Positions 48,703 through 57,556 of a stretch of DNA of 64,000 bases are shown piece after piece. The stretch covers positions 16,001 to 80,000 of the forward strand of contig NZ_JAAVSY010000012.1 in the NCBI RefSeq assembly GCF_012102745.1, in the 5' to 3' direction. The notes under the pieces were generated by a model. That model did not search any database and was not told the DNA's origin. It worked only from the letters and a program-made list of their open reading frames with translations. Origin of the DNA: Haematospirillum sp. H4485. Lineage in GTDB: Bacteria; Pseudomonadota; Alphaproteobacteria; Rhodospirillales; Rhodospirillaceae. A program made the position numbers and the translations under genes. Each line of letters begins with the position of its first letter. Positions within the stretch are counted from its first letter, which is position 1.

Positions 48703-49830
48703 TCAATCGGTCAGATCATCCCAAAGTTCCCGGATCCTGCGAAAGAATCCTGTGCTCTCGGGGCTGGTCTCGCCTCCACCCGCTTCATCAAAGCGGCGCA
48801 GAAGATCTTTTTGCTCATCGGTCAGGTTGACAGGGGTTTCAACCTGGGCATGAACAATCATATCCCCACGTTTCGGGCTGCGCAGGACGCTCATCCCCTT
48901 GTTACGCAGCCGGAACTGATTACCGGACTGGGTTCCGGCCGGAATCGTAACCCGTGCGCGGCTGCCATCAATGGAAGGAACCTCTATACTGCCACCCAGG
49001 GTGGCCGTTGTCATGGTGATCGGCACCCTGCAGTAGATATCGGCACCCTCGCGCTGGAAGATACGATGCGGGCGAATGGTCAGGAAAATATAGAGATCGC
49101 CGGACGGGGCGCCCAGCATTCCGGCTTCCCCTTCACCCGACAACCGAATGCGCGTTCCATCCTCGACACCCGGCGGAATCTTGACCTCGAGCGTACGCTC
49201 CCGATTTTCGCGCCCGGAACCACGGCAGGAAGAACAAGGATCGGTGATCGTCTTTCCCCGCCCATGGCACGACGGACACGTTCTCTCAACCAAGAACATA
49301 CCCTGCTGGACCCGTGTACGCCCCTGACCACGACACGTGGAGCACGTTGTTGGTGTTGTCCCCGACTTTGCACCACTGCCCTTGCAGGTTCCACAAGACG
49401 TCGCCGTGGAAAGGGTGATCGTGGCGGTCTTGCCCAGAAAAGCATCTTCCAGGGTTATAGACATGTCATAGCGAACATCGGCACCACGGGAAGGTCCCCC
49501 GCGCTGACGACCGGCAAAGTTACCGAAAACTTCATCAATAATGTCGGCAAAGCCGCCACCAAAATCAAAACCGCCAAAGCCGGACGCCCCACCGCCACCC
49601 TGGGAGAAGGCATCATGGCCAAAGCGATCATACGCTGCACGCTTCTGGTCATCCTGCAGCACTTCATAAGCTTCGGTCAGCTCGCGGAAAGCCTTCGCAA
49701 TTTCCTCATCACCTGGATGATGATCCGGGAAACAATCCTTGACCCGCAGCCGATAGGCCTTCTTTATTGCCCCGGCATCCGCATCCCGGCTGACGCCAAG
49801 AACTTCGTAATAATCCTTTTTGCTGCTCAT
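48703..49830 (-). CDS. dnaJ: Co-chaperone DnaJ with altered J-domain tripeptide
   Basis: A 375-residue type I J-protein. The J domain begins KKDYYEVLGVSRDADAGAIK, a G/F-rich region (GGGGASGFGGFDFGGG) follows, then four zinc repeats (CGTCKGSG, CSTCRGQG, CPSCHGRG, CSSCRGSG) and the C-terminal substrate domains. The universal HPD tripeptide, needed to stimulate DnaK ATPase, reads FPD here (Phe34-Pro35-Asp36 in KDCFPDHHPGDEE). The codon is TTC, two or more changes from any His codon. The start at 49830 gives the normal family N-terminus. It follows dnaK on the same strand. Confidence 0.93.
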   Translation of the reverse strand: MSSKKDYYEVLGVSRDADAGAIKKAYRLRVKDCFPDHHPGDEEIAKAFRELTEAYEVLQDDQKRAAYDRFGHDAFSQGGGGASGFGGFDFGGGFADIIDEVFGNFAGRQRGGPSRGADVRYDMSITLEDAFLGKTATITLSTATSCGTCKGSGAKSGTTPTTCSTCRGQGRTRVQQGMFLVERTCPSCHGRGKTITDPCSSCRGSGRENRERTLEVKIPPGVEDGTRIRLSGEGEAGMLGAPSGDLYIFLTIRPHRIFQREGADIYCRVPITMTTATLGGSIEVPSIDGSRARVTIPAGTQSGNQFRLRNKGMSVLRSPKRGDMIVHAQVETPVNLTDEQKDLLRRFDEAGGGETSPESTGFFRRIRELWDDLTD

Positions 49831-49850
49831 TGGCTCGCCCTGCAAAGGGA

Positions 49851-49899
49851 CGACCGCCCCGCACACAAAACGGCCACAGGGGCGTGTGCGGGGCGGTCG
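49851..49899. other. Perfect 16-bp stem-loop between dnaK and dnaJ
   Basis: CGACCGCCCCGCACAC (49851-49866) and GTGTGCGGGGCGGTCG (49884-49899) are exact reverse complements around a 17-nt loop. It lies in the 134-bp dnaK-dnaJ gap with no T tract. It could reduce read-through, protect the dnaK message or serve as a processing site, which would set the usual excess of DnaK over DnaJ. Confidence 0.8.
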
Positions 49900-49964
49900 A
49901 AGTCATTCCATAACGGCTGACGCCGCTTCATTGTGTCGGAAATTCCGAACTCAGAGGCATAGCC

Positions 49965-51869
49965 TTACTTGCCCTTTGAGTCGTCTACTTCCTCAAAATC
50001 AGCATCGACAACACCGTCATCCTTCTGGCCCGCAGCAGCACCATCGGCACCACCAGCAGATGCCTGCTGAGCCTTGTACATAGCCTCACCCAGCTTCATG
50101 GAAGACTGCATCAGGGTTTCTGTCGCAGCCTTGAGCGCCGCAGCATCATCACCATCAAGAACGGCACGCGCAGCAGCCATGTCAGCCTCAATCTGGGACC
50201 GCAGGGAAGCATCGATCTTGTCACCATGCTCTTTCAGGTCTTTGTCAACCTGATGAATCAGGCCATCGGCATGGTTACGGGCATCAATAACCTCACGACG
50301 CTTCTTGTCGGCCTCGGCATTTGCTTCGGCTTCCTTGACCATGCGCTTGATATCGTCTTCTGACAAACCGCCGGAAGCCTGGATACGAATCACCTGCTCC
50401 TTGCCGGTTGCCTTGTCCCTAGCGGAAACGTTGACAATACCGTTGGCATCAATGTCAAACGTTACCTCGATCTGCGGCACGCCACGCGGTGCGGCAGGAA
50501 TACCAACCAGGTCAAACTGACCCAGCATTTTGTTGTCAGCCGCCATTTCACGCTCACCCTGGAACACGCGAATGGTCACAGCATTCTGGTTGTCTTCAGC
50601 CGTGGAGAACGTCTGGGACTTCCGGGTCGGAATCGTGATGTTCCGATCAATCAGGCGGGTAAACACACCGCCCAGCGTTTCAATGCCCAAAGACAGAGGG
50701 GTCACATCCAGAAGAAGGACATCCTTGACCTCACCCTTCAGGACACCGCCCTGAATGGCTGCACCGATGGCAACGACTTCATCAGGGTTCACCCCCTTGT
50801 GCGGCTTGCGACCAAAGAAGCGCTCCACCGCTTCCTGCACCTTTGGCATACGGGTCATACCGCCGACCAGAATAACTTCGGCAATATCACCAGCTTTCAG
50901 GTCAGCATCCTCCATCGCTTTGCGACAAGGCTCTATCGTCCGCTTGATCAGGTCTTCAACAAGGGATTCCAGCTTGGAACGGGTCAGCTTGACATTCAAA
51001 TGCTTTGGACCACTGGCATCGGCCGTGATGAAAGGCAGGTTCACATCGGTCTGCGCCGTTGACGAAAGCTCTATTTTTGCTTTCTCGGCAGCTTCCTTCA
51101 AACGCTGGAGAGCCAAGCGATCCTGGCGCAGGTCAATGCCCTGCTCCTTTTTGAATTCGTCTGCCAGATAGCCAATGATCCGGGCATCGAAGTCCTCACC
51201 CCCCAGGAACGTATCACCGTTGGTGGACTTGACCTCGAAAACACCGTCACCAATTTCCAGAATGGAAACGTCAAACGTCCCACCGCCCAAGTCATATACA
51301 ACAACCGTACCAGCTTCCTTGCGGTCCAGACCATAGGCAAGGGCAGCCGCTGTCGGCTCGTTGATAATACGCAGAACTTCAAGGCCGGCCAAAATCCCGG
51401 CATCCTTGGTTGCCTGACGCTGGGAGTCATTGAAATAGGCCGGAACCGTAATCACGGCCTGTGTAACGGCCGTCCCGAGATAGCTCTCGGCTGTTTCCTT
51501 CATCTTGCGCAAGACGCTGGACGAAATCTCACTCGGAGCTCTTTTCTTCCCGCGTACATCAACCCATGCATCACCGTTGTTGCCCTCAACGATATCGTAG
51601 GGGACAAGCTCCTGGTCTTTCTTGACTGCCGGATCGCTGAAGCGACGGCCAATCAGGCGCTTGATGGCAAACAATGTATTTTCAGGATTGGTTACAGCCT
51701 GACGCTTGGCCGGCTGACCGACCAGAATTTCACCATCCTCGGCAAAGGCGACCATGGACGGCGTGGTACGGTTACCTTCTGCATTCTCGAGAACACGGGC
51801 TTCTTTCCCGTCCATAATGGCAACACATGAATTGGTGGTGCCGAGGTCGATACCAATGACCTTGCTCAT
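49965..51869 (-). CDS. dnaK: Molecular chaperone DnaK (Hsp70)
   Basis: A 634-residue Hsp70. The nucleotide-binding domain starts [19 protein letters not shown] and contains [15 protein letters not shown] and [14 protein letters not shown]. The interdomain linker lies near [19 protein letters not shown], and the substrate domain and helical lid follow. The lid ends in a Gly/Ala-rich tail and the conserved acidic EEVDD element near the C-terminus ([11 protein letters not shown]). The start at 51869 has AGAGG upstream; a longer frame to 51983 is not conserved. It is first in the dnaK-dnaJ pair, and grpE is not in this window. Confidence 0.97.
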   Translation of the reverse strand: MSKVIGIDLGTTNSCVAIMDGKEARVLENAEGNRTTPSMVAFAEDGEILVGQPAKRQAVTNPENTLFAIKRLIGRRFSDPAVKKDQELVPYDIVEGNNGDAWVDVRGKKRAPSEISSSVLRKMKETAESYLGTAVTQAVITVPAYFNDSQRQATKDAGILAGLEVLRIINEPTAAALAYGLDRKEAGTVVVYDLGGGTFDVSILEIGDGVFEVKSTNGDTFLGGEDFDARIIGYLADEFKKEQGIDLRQDRLALQRLKEAAEKAKIELSSTAQTDVNLPFITADASGPKHLNVKLTRSKLESLVEDLIKRTIEPCRKAMEDADLKAGDIAEVILVGGMTRMPKVQEAVERFFGRKPHKGVNPDEVVAIGAAIQGGVLKGEVKDVLLLDVTPLSLGIETLGGVFTRLIDRNITIPTRKSQTFSTAEDNQNAVTIRVFQGEREMAADNKMLGQFDLVGIPAAPRGVPQIEVTFDIDANGIVNVSARDKATGKEQVIRIQASGGLSEDDIKRMVKEAEANAEADKKRREVIDARNHADGLIHQVDKDLKEHGDKIDASLRSQIEADMAAARAVLDGDDAAALKAATETLMQSSMKLGEAMYKAQQASAGGADGAAAGQKDDGVVDADFEEVDDSKGK

Positions 51870-51980
51870 CGCAATACCTCTTTCTGTGGCAAACTTCACC
51901 GGACCCTTTTGTCGGCGTCCCCGAAGTCCCCTTTGGGTTCTGAAAACGGCAGGACCATCGCCCGGATAGCCCCGAATGAT

Positions 51981-52014
51981 CATTTATATAGGGCGACAGA
52001 GCAGCCTTTGCAAC
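51981..52014 (-). promoter_or_regulatory. Possible heat-shock (RpoH-type) promoter of dnaK
   Basis: On the minus strand GTTGCA (52014-52009) is followed after 15 bp by CCCTATATAAATG (51993-51981). This resembles the alphaproteobacterial RpoH pattern CTTG...CYTATNTNNG with one or two mismatches. It lies about 110 bp upstream of the dnaK start. Confidence 0.4.
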
Positions 52015-52071
52015 GCTCCCTGTGCCGACCCGCACCATTTTAGCACTTCAGCGCCGGGGGTGCCAAGAGGG

Positions 52072-52860
52072 CTACCAGAATACCCGGATACAGCAGTTCC
52101 ATAGGTAGCGGACGGTCATTGACAGGGACATAAGGACAATCAAGGGGCGTATCAAGCGCACACCCCCGCGTGCCACAGCCATGCTCCCCAGACTGGCCCC
52201 ACAGGCCTGCCCCAGAATCATGACAGCCCCAATCGACCAGACAACCTTCCCCCCAACAATAAAAACCCCCAAAGCCGCCATGTTGCTTGCAAGATTGAAG
52301 GCCTTGGCATGGGCCGTGGCCTGCACCAGATGTTGCCCACGCAGACCAACGCCGGCCAAGGAAAAGAAAGACCCCGTCCCCGGCCCGAACATGCCGTCGT
52401 AAAGCCCGATGGCGGGAACAACACCAAATCGGTAGACACCCCGCCCGATACGGGGCTGACACTCCACATCTCCGGCAGAGGGAACCAGGACGAAGTACAC
52501 GGCAATACCAACCAGAACAACCGGGACAATATGATCAAGAGACCGGACATCCAGAACCTGCACCAAGGTGGCACCGGCCGCCGAACCTACCAGCGATGCC
52601 AGAAAAGGAGTTCGTATATCCCGGAAACAGAGCAAGCCAAGACGGGCCATCCCAAGGGTTGCTGTCAGGGTTCCGGCCGATGACTGAAGCTTGTTCGTCG
52701 CCAGGGCTTGCACCGGAGGCACACCGGCAAGAAGAAGGGCCGGAACAGTCAATAACCCACCCCCGCCAGCCAGTGTATCCAGAAAGCCCGCCCCCACCGC
52801 AACAAGGGCAAGAACAATCAGAACATGGGCTTCCAATTCCAATACAGCCGTCCCTGACAT
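52072..52860 (-). CDS. TSUP family permease (TauE/SafE, DUF81)
   Basis: A 262-residue inner-membrane protein with about seven or eight hydrophobic segments. The family repeat signatures are GAGFLDTLAGGGGLLTVPAL near residues 23-42 (with ATNKLQSSAGTLTATL following) and the second-half counterpart GLYDGMFGPGTGSFF. Members export sulfite, sulfoacetate or other small organosulfur anions, but the substrate here cannot be told. It is divergent from sufE, 137 bp away, and no sulfur-metabolism operon is attached. Confidence 0.87.
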   Translation of the reverse strand: MSGTAVLELEAHVLIVLALVAVGAGFLDTLAGGGGLLTVPALLLAGVPPVQALATNKLQSSAGTLTATLGMARLGLLCFRDIRTPFLASLVGSAAGATLVQVLDVRSLDHIVPVVLVGIAVYFVLVPSAGDVECQPRIGRGVYRFGVVPAIGLYDGMFGPGTGSFFSLAGVGLRGQHLVQATAHAKAFNLASNMAALGVFIVGGKVVWSIGAVMILGQACGASLGSMAVARGGVRLIRPLIVLMSLSMTVRYLWNCCIRVFW

Positions 52861-52997
52861 AAAAACCGATCATGTTCCAGCATAGCCGGGCACGAAACCT
52901 GTGTCGCGGGGTTTCATCCTGAGGGACAAGGCGCTATATCAAGCCTGTCTCTGGCAAGAGATCAGAATGACAACAGCAGCGGCGTGGATACGGAACA

Positions 52998-53453
52998 ATG
53001 GGTGCAAACCTGACAATGGATGAGCTGGTGGAGAACTTCTCCTTGTTCGACGACTGGGAAGACCGCTACCGCTACATCATCGATCTGGGACGCACACTGG
53101 AACCCTTCCCTGAAGAAAGCCGGACCCGCGAAAACAAGGTGGAAGGATGCATCAGCCAAGTCTGGCTGACCCACCGGATCGAGCGTATAGGCGAGGAAGA
53201 ACACCTATTTTTCACGGCAGACAGTGACGCCCACATCGTCAAAGGTCTTCTGGCTGTTCTGCTTGCCTTGTTCTCGGACAAGACACCCAAGGATATCCTG
53301 TCCATTGATGCAGATGCCCAGCTTGCGCGGCTGGAACTGGATCAGCACATCAGCCCGAACCGCCGGAATGGCGTTGCATCCGTTGTTCAGGTTGTTCGAT
53401 CCGTAGCACGTGACCGGATCGAGAAGGCAGGGAATGAACCGCCTCATTCCTGA
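52998..53453 (+). CDS. sufE: Cysteine desulfuration protein SufE
   Basis: A 151-residue sulfur acceptor for SufS in Fe-S cluster assembly. The acceptor cysteine is Cys51 in KVEGCISQVWL, the SufE hallmark. The family opening ENFSLFDDWEDRYRYIIDLG and the helix LLAVLLALFSDKTPKDIL are also present. It stands alone rather than in a suf operon, a common arrangement in alphaproteobacteria. Starts at 52998 and 53016 are both possible. Confidence 0.93.
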   Translation: MGANLTMDELVENFSLFDDWEDRYRYIIDLGRTLEPFPEESRTRENKVEGCISQVWLTHRIERIGEEEHLFFTADSDAHIVKGLLAVLLALFSDKTPKDILSIDADAQLARLELDQHISPNRRNGVASVVQVVRSVARDRIEKAGNEPPHS

Positions 53454-53473
53454 AGAAAGGCGCGTTTGCAGAC

Positions 53474-54205
53474 CTAGAAACGCACCAGAACCGTAAAGTC
53501 ACCCGATGTATACCCTTGGGCAATGCGAACATTGGCCCCGGGGAAGAGACGCACGGCCCGGCTCTTCTCCGTATCCGGGTCACTGTACCACAAGGTCTGA
53601 CAAGAAGCAGAACGCCGTCCGTCCAGGATATTGAAGGACAAACCGCGCCGGGATACACGGGCCATGGCCAAGCACAAGGCTTCGACCCACGCCTCCCAAT
53701 CCTGGCTTTCCATATCCAGGCGCAGCCCGAACACACCGGATGCAACGGTGTAGTCAGCCATAAACGATGGAACAGCCGAACGAACAAACCGAGCCTTGGG
53801 GTGAGAAATACGGCGACAGGCTGCATCCAGCATCTCGGAGCTGATGTCGTACCCGGTGTAAGAACCGCCAAGAACCCGCCATCGCCACCCCAACCAGAGC
53901 CACAGCGCACCATACCCGCAGCCAACATCGTTGAGGCTGATCCCGCGACGCCAGCGATCTGAACCCATAATTGACAAAAGAGCACGAAACCTTGCCGCTT
54001 GATGGCGACGACCACGCCATAAGACCGCTTCGGGAACGGGACCGGACTGCCGGAGCGTGAAATCATAGCTCCCGGCGATTCGCTCCAGAACCGTCGGGTA
54101 GCCGTCTGCAGAAAGGGCTCCAAGGCCGGACTGCAATATATCCGGATTCGTATCCTTCACCTGTTTATCATGCCATGCCTTGAAGCCAGAAACCAGCCAA
54201 CACAC
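53474..54205 (-). CDS. Class I SAM-dependent methyltransferase
   Basis: A 243-residue protein. The SAM-binding motif I is SLNDVGCGYGALWLWLG, followed by YTGYDISSEMLDAACRRI (motif II acidic residue) and later LSFNILDGRR and a C-terminal strand pair (SGDFTVLVRF). The N-terminus contains GYPTVLERIAGSYDF, seen in small unclassified methyltransferases. The substrate is unknown. The start is GTG 54205; a GTG at 54160 is an alternative and would fit the homologous part better. It is convergent with sufE and divergent from the Hsp20 gene. Confidence 0.72.
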   Translation of the reverse strand: MCWLVSGFKAWHDKQVKDTNPDILQSGLGALSADGYPTVLERIAGSYDFTLRQSGPVPEAVLWRGRRHQAARFRALLSIMGSDRWRRGISLNDVGCGYGALWLWLGWRWRVLGGSYTGYDISSEMLDAACRRISHPKARFVRSAVPSFMADYTVASGVFGLRLDMESQDWEAWVEALCLAMARVSRRGLSFNILDGRRSASCQTLWYSDPDTEKSRAVRLFPGANVRIAQGYTSGDFTVLVRF

Positions 54206-54234
54206 TGCATCTCAAGGTGCTTTCCTCTCTTCCC

Positions 54235-54265
54235 CTTGACGGACACTTCATCTGTGCCGAAATTA
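54235..54265 (+). promoter_or_regulatory. Possible heat-shock promoter of the Hsp20 gene
   Basis: CTTGAC (54235-54240) matches the -35 box of RpoH promoters. About 16 bp later CCGAAATTAAG is a weak -10 candidate. The position, about 100 bp upstream of the start, is suitable, but the -10 match is poor. Confidence 0.3.
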
Positions 54266-54360
54266 AGGACAAGGAGATGCCACACACATGGATCTCTGAG
54301 GCCGGGTGCCGGAATTCCGGGCCCAATGCGACTTCGGGATACGCTCGAAAGGAGGTTCCC

Positions 54361-54846
54361 TTGACACGCCTGTCTGTTTTCAACAGCCCGCTTCTACTTG
54401 GCTTTGACCACGTAGAGCGCGTCCTTGACCGTGTTGCCAAAAGCTCGGCAGAGGGCTATCCACCCTATAATATCGAGCAAACTGGCGAACACTGCCTGCG
54501 CATCACCTTGGCCGTGGCAGGCTTCCGCGAGGAAGACCTCTCCGTCACGACAGAGGACAACCAGCTTGTGATCCGGGGGCGCCAGTCCGCAGATGACGGC
54601 AATCGTATATTTTTGCACCGTGGCATCGCCTCACGCCAGTTCCAACGCAGCTTTGTCCTGGCTGAGGGCATAGAGGTGGTTGGTGCTTATATGGATAATG
54701 GACTGCTGCATATCGACCTCCAGCGCCCTGTTCCAGAGCCGGTTATACGCCAGATCAAGATTGGAAGCGGCAACCGGGATCGCAGTAATCAAACACCGCA
54801 GACGCAAACAATCGACCTTGCCCCCCAGCCCCGCAAGGACCGCTAA
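54361..54846 (+). CDS. Small heat shock protein, Hsp20/IbpA family
   Basis: A 161-residue holdase chaperone. The start is TTG 54361, decided by a strong AAAGGAGG at 54348-54355 with 5-nt spacing. The longer frame from 54217 lacks a ribosome site. The product begins TRLSVFNSPLLLGFDHVERV, the IbpA-type N-terminus. The alpha-crystallin domain (about 35-130) includes YNIEQTGEHCLRITLAVAGF and ends with the GLLHIDLQRPVPE strand. The C-terminal tail is Gln/Thr-rich. It is followed 16 bp later by a DUF1150 gene, the usual alphaproteobacterial pair. Confidence 0.9.
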   Translation: MTRLSVFNSPLLLGFDHVERVLDRVAKSSAEGYPPYNIEQTGEHCLRITLAVAGFREEDLSVTTEDNQLVIRGRQSADDGNRIFLHRGIASRQFQRSFVLAEGIEVVGAYMDNGLLHIDLQRPVPEPVIRQIKIGSGNRDRSNQTPQTQTIDLAPQPRKDR

Positions 54847-54862
54847 GAGCAGGAGATTGGCT

Positions 54863-55081
54863 ATGAGCAACGACCGCCATCACAAAAAGCCACCGGCGGG
54901 ATCGCCGGAAACGGGCACATTCCCCGGCAAGCCGGTTTATGTCCGCTCTGTCGAAGTATCCGGACGCCCCCTGTGGGCCGTATTCAGCGACGAGGGAGAA
55001 CACTTGGGCCTGGCGACAAGCCGGGCTGTAGCCTTTGCGGCTGCGGTCCAGAATGACCTGCAACCCCACAGCGTTCACTAA
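54863..55081 (+). CDS. DUF1150 family small protein
   Basis: A 72-residue protein starting at ATG 54863 with AGGAG 7 nt upstream. The core VYVRSVEVSGRPLWAVFSDE and the end LGLATSRAVAFAAAVQNDL match the DUF1150 family, found downstream of hsp20 in alphaproteobacteria. The function is unknown; a link to heat-shock proteostasis is suggested only by the conserved neighbourhood. Confidence 0.8.
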   Translation: MSNDRHHKKPPAGSPETGTFPGKPVYVRSVEVSGRPLWAVFSDEGEHLGLATSRAVAFAAAVQNDLQPHSVH

Positions 55082-55260
55082 CCAAAGGCCATACAGCCTG
55101 GGTTATAGGGCAAGCTGTATGGCCAAACCACTGGAACAATCGCACAGGAACCATACGGATTCGCCCGGTAAAGAGAATCATTCCTCTCGTTAATTCTGGA
55201 ATTCGACACATATACAATGTTAGGATGCAAAAATCTCGACGCTCCTGAAGGGAGTCCGTG

Positions 55261-55659
55261 ATGTTTGGCCCTGACCCCTTTATGCGCGAAGCCCTGTCCA
55301 TCTTGTCCGGAGCCGCGACGTGGCATGAGTTCCGGTCAAGTTTGGTCGAGCGCGGCTTGGACAAACGGCTTGACCCGGATGCTATGATGCTTCTGATCAC
55401 AGCCTGGAATATGGGGCAAGCACAAAAATTGACAGACGCCGCGCTGATCGAGGAACTAGACTTCTGGGCCTCTGGGGGAAGTTTCAAAACCCATCTGAAT
55501 GGTTGGCAGGCCATCTCACCAGCCGCCTTGGTCGAAGAAGCCGGACGCAGAGGGTGGTTTACGAAACGCATGACCAGCAGTGCTGTTGTCAATCCGCCGG
55601 ATCATGCCCCGATCGTCATCCGCAGCTTGGATACCATTGCGGTTCCACCACCGGCCTGA
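55261..55659 (+). CDS. Hypothetical protein, unknown function
   Basis: A 132-residue protein starting at ATG 55261 (AGGGAG 7 nt upstream; GTG 55258 is too close). It is soluble, with an alpha-helical N-terminal half (DPFMREALSILSGAATWHEF) and a helix LDPDAMMLLITAWNMGQAQK. The C-terminal part contains LNGWQAISPAALVEEAGRRG and ends in a Pro-rich tail. No family is recognised and no membrane or catalytic motifs are seen. It stands alone downstream of the DUF1150 gene. Normal codon use and a good ribosome site favour a real gene. Confidence 0.6.
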   Translation: MFGPDPFMREALSILSGAATWHEFRSSLVERGLDKRLDPDAMMLLITAWNMGQAQKLTDAALIEELDFWASGGSFKTHLNGWQAISPAALVEEAGRRGWFTKRMTSSAVVNPPDHAPIVIRSLDTIAVPPPA

Positions 55660-55933
55660 GAATCGCTACCAATAAGCGATGGTATAAAAAAAATCTTTCC
55701 TAAATTGTTAATCCGTATCGACTTTCCGGCAATATGCCTGCCTGTAATTTTCTGGATCCCGGGGAAACAAAAACACAACACACAGATTTATAAGTATATT
55801 TCTAATATTTCCTGTTGCCCGGAACATAACTCAGTGACAGGATGTCAGCATAAGAACGTGCATACGTATATAGTATACACGCAATTAACAAACAAAACAC
55901 GCTGACCAACCCGATGAAACAAGGACAGTATCC

Positions 55934-56878
55934 ATGGCCCGCAGGCTGCCACCTCTGAACGCACTGCGCGCCTTTGAGGCCGCAGCGCGGCTGGGAAGTT
56001 TTGCCCGGGCTGGACAGGAATTGCATGTAACCCCAACAGCAATCAGCCATCAGGTCAGAGGCCTCGAGGATTTTCTTGGCATCAGTCTGTTCGAACGCAT
56101 GCCACGTGGACTACGCCTGACAGAAAAAGGACGCGCCTATCTGCCCGAATTGACACGGGGCTTTGATCTCCTGTCACGGGCGGGAGAGTACCTGCATACA
56201 AGCGGCCTGAAAGGACAATTGACCATTACGGCGCCAGCCGACATGGCGCGACACTGGCTTGTTCCACGTCTTGCAGACTTTCGTCGCCGTTGGCCCGGTA
56301 TCGAGCTTCATCTGTCGACAGGAGATATAAAGTCAACAGCCCATGCAGAAAGCCCCGCCCTTGGCATCCGCTGCGGGCAGGGAACCTGGCCAGGAGTACG
56401 TGCCACCTTTCTGATGAATGAGCAAATCCTTCCGGCAGCCGCACCTGTACTTGCTGACAACGGACATCCCCTGAATGACTGGTCAGATCTGGAGTACCAT
56501 ACACTTCTGCATGACACAGGAAGATCCCCCCGTGAGCCATGGCTGCAGTGGAAGCCTTGGCTTGACATGGCTGGTATCCATGTAGCCGATCTGCAACAGA
56601 GCATGTACTTCACAGACAGCACAGCCCTGACCATGGCCGCAATCAGGGGACTGGGGATTATGCTGGCCAGCACAGTCCTGACATCCGAACCACTGCGCAG
56701 CGGAAAACTGGTGCCCCTTTTCGGCATTTCGCGTCCCGTCAATAATGCGTATTATATCGTTACATCCGGTGCACAACAGATTGCCCCTGCACAGGCGGTC
56801 TTCGCGCAATGGCTTCTGGAAATAACCCGATCTGATTCTGTAGAGTTAGAGATACGGGAACGCGCTGTTCCAGCCTGA
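55934..56878 (+). CDS. LysR-type transcriptional regulator (GcvA-like)
   Basis: A 314-residue LysR regulator. The N-terminal helix-turn-helix spans LNALRAFEAAARLGSFARAG and ELHVTPTAISHQVRGLEDFL, the GcvA/AmpR-like version with TPTAISHQVRxLE. The effector-binding domain follows (about 90-300). It has no obvious divergent target: the upstream gap of 274 bp is AT-rich, with no other gene, and presumably holds its own promoter and autoregulatory site. The downstream ccm genes run on the opposite strand. Confidence 0.9.
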   Translation: MARRLPPLNALRAFEAAARLGSFARAGQELHVTPTAISHQVRGLEDFLGISLFERMPRGLRLTEKGRAYLPELTRGFDLLSRAGEYLHTSGLKGQLTITAPADMARHWLVPRLADFRRRWPGIELHLSTGDIKSTAHAESPALGIRCGQGTWPGVRATFLMNEQILPAAAPVLADNGHPLNDWSDLEYHTLLHDTGRSPREPWLQWKPWLDMAGIHVADLQQSMYFTDSTALTMAAIRGLGIMLASTVLTSEPLRSGKLVPLFGISRPVNNAYYIVTSGAQQIAPAQAVFAQWLLEITRSDSVELEIRERAVPA

Positions 56879-56884
56879 GTCCAG

Positions 56885-57556
56885 TCAGGCGTCTTCGATT
56901 GACTGGCGTACAGCGACGGCTGCAACCCAAGGACACAAGGCAAAAGCTCCACAAAGCAAGGAACCCAGCATCAGCAAGGGTGACACAGACGGTTGGCCGA
57001 CCAGAACGGTATCAACAGTCGCAACACCAAACACCAGGACAGGGACGTACAGCGGCAATACCAGAAGCGACAGCAGAACACCGCTGCGTCGAGAGCCCAA
57101 GGTCAAGGCAGCACCAACCATTCCAATCAGCGAAAGAATGGGAGTTCCCAGCATCATAGCCAAGAGCAGCATACCCAGGGCTGATCCATCAAGACCCAAC
57201 AGCAAAGCCAACAAAGGCGTCACAGCCACCAGCGGGAGCCCGGTTGTGAGCCAATGCGCCAATGCCTTGACCAGGACAAGAAGTGACAAGGGGACGGGGG
57301 AGAGGGTCAGCAACTCCAGTGATCCATCATCGTGATCACCCGAGAACAGGCGATCCAGAGACAGCATCGATGCCAACAGCGCCACCACCCACAAAACACC
57401 GGGGGCAACACGCGCCAGAAGATTGGCTTCCGGCCCTAGGCCAAAGGGAAACAGAACGACGGTCAGCACAAAAAAGACAATAACCGTCACGCTCTCGGTT
57501 CCTTGGCGCATGGCCAACCGAACATCACGGCACAGGACAGGCCACAACCGACTCAC
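56885..57556 (-). CDS. ccmB: Haem exporter permease CcmB
   Basis: A 223-residue membrane protein with six hydrophobic segments, part of the CcmABCD complex that releases haem-loaded CcmE during cytochrome c maturation. The start LWPVLCRDVRLAMRQGTESV and the loop FSGDHDDGSLELLTLSPVPL are family hallmarks. Its start overlaps the ccmA stop by 4 bp (ATGA), so they are coupled. The next ccm genes (ccmC onward) are not downstream; a LysR gene on the other strand is 6 bp away. Confidence 0.92.
   Translation of the reverse strand: MSRLWPVLCRDVRLAMRQGTESVTVIVFFVLTVVLFPFGLGPEANLLARVAPGVLWVVALLASMLSLDRLFSGDHDDGSLELLTLSPVPLSLLVLVKALAHWLTTGLPLVAVTPLLALLLGLDGSALGMLLLAMMLGTPILSLIGMVGAALTLGSRRSGVLLSLLVLPLYVPVLVFGVATVDTVLVGQPSVSPLLMLGSLLCGAFALCPWVAAVAVRQSIEDA

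Noticed and set aside
48634..49920. 428-residue open frame on the plus strand
   Set aside because: Antisense to dnaJ and crosses its terminator hairpin; composition is that of a shadow frame.
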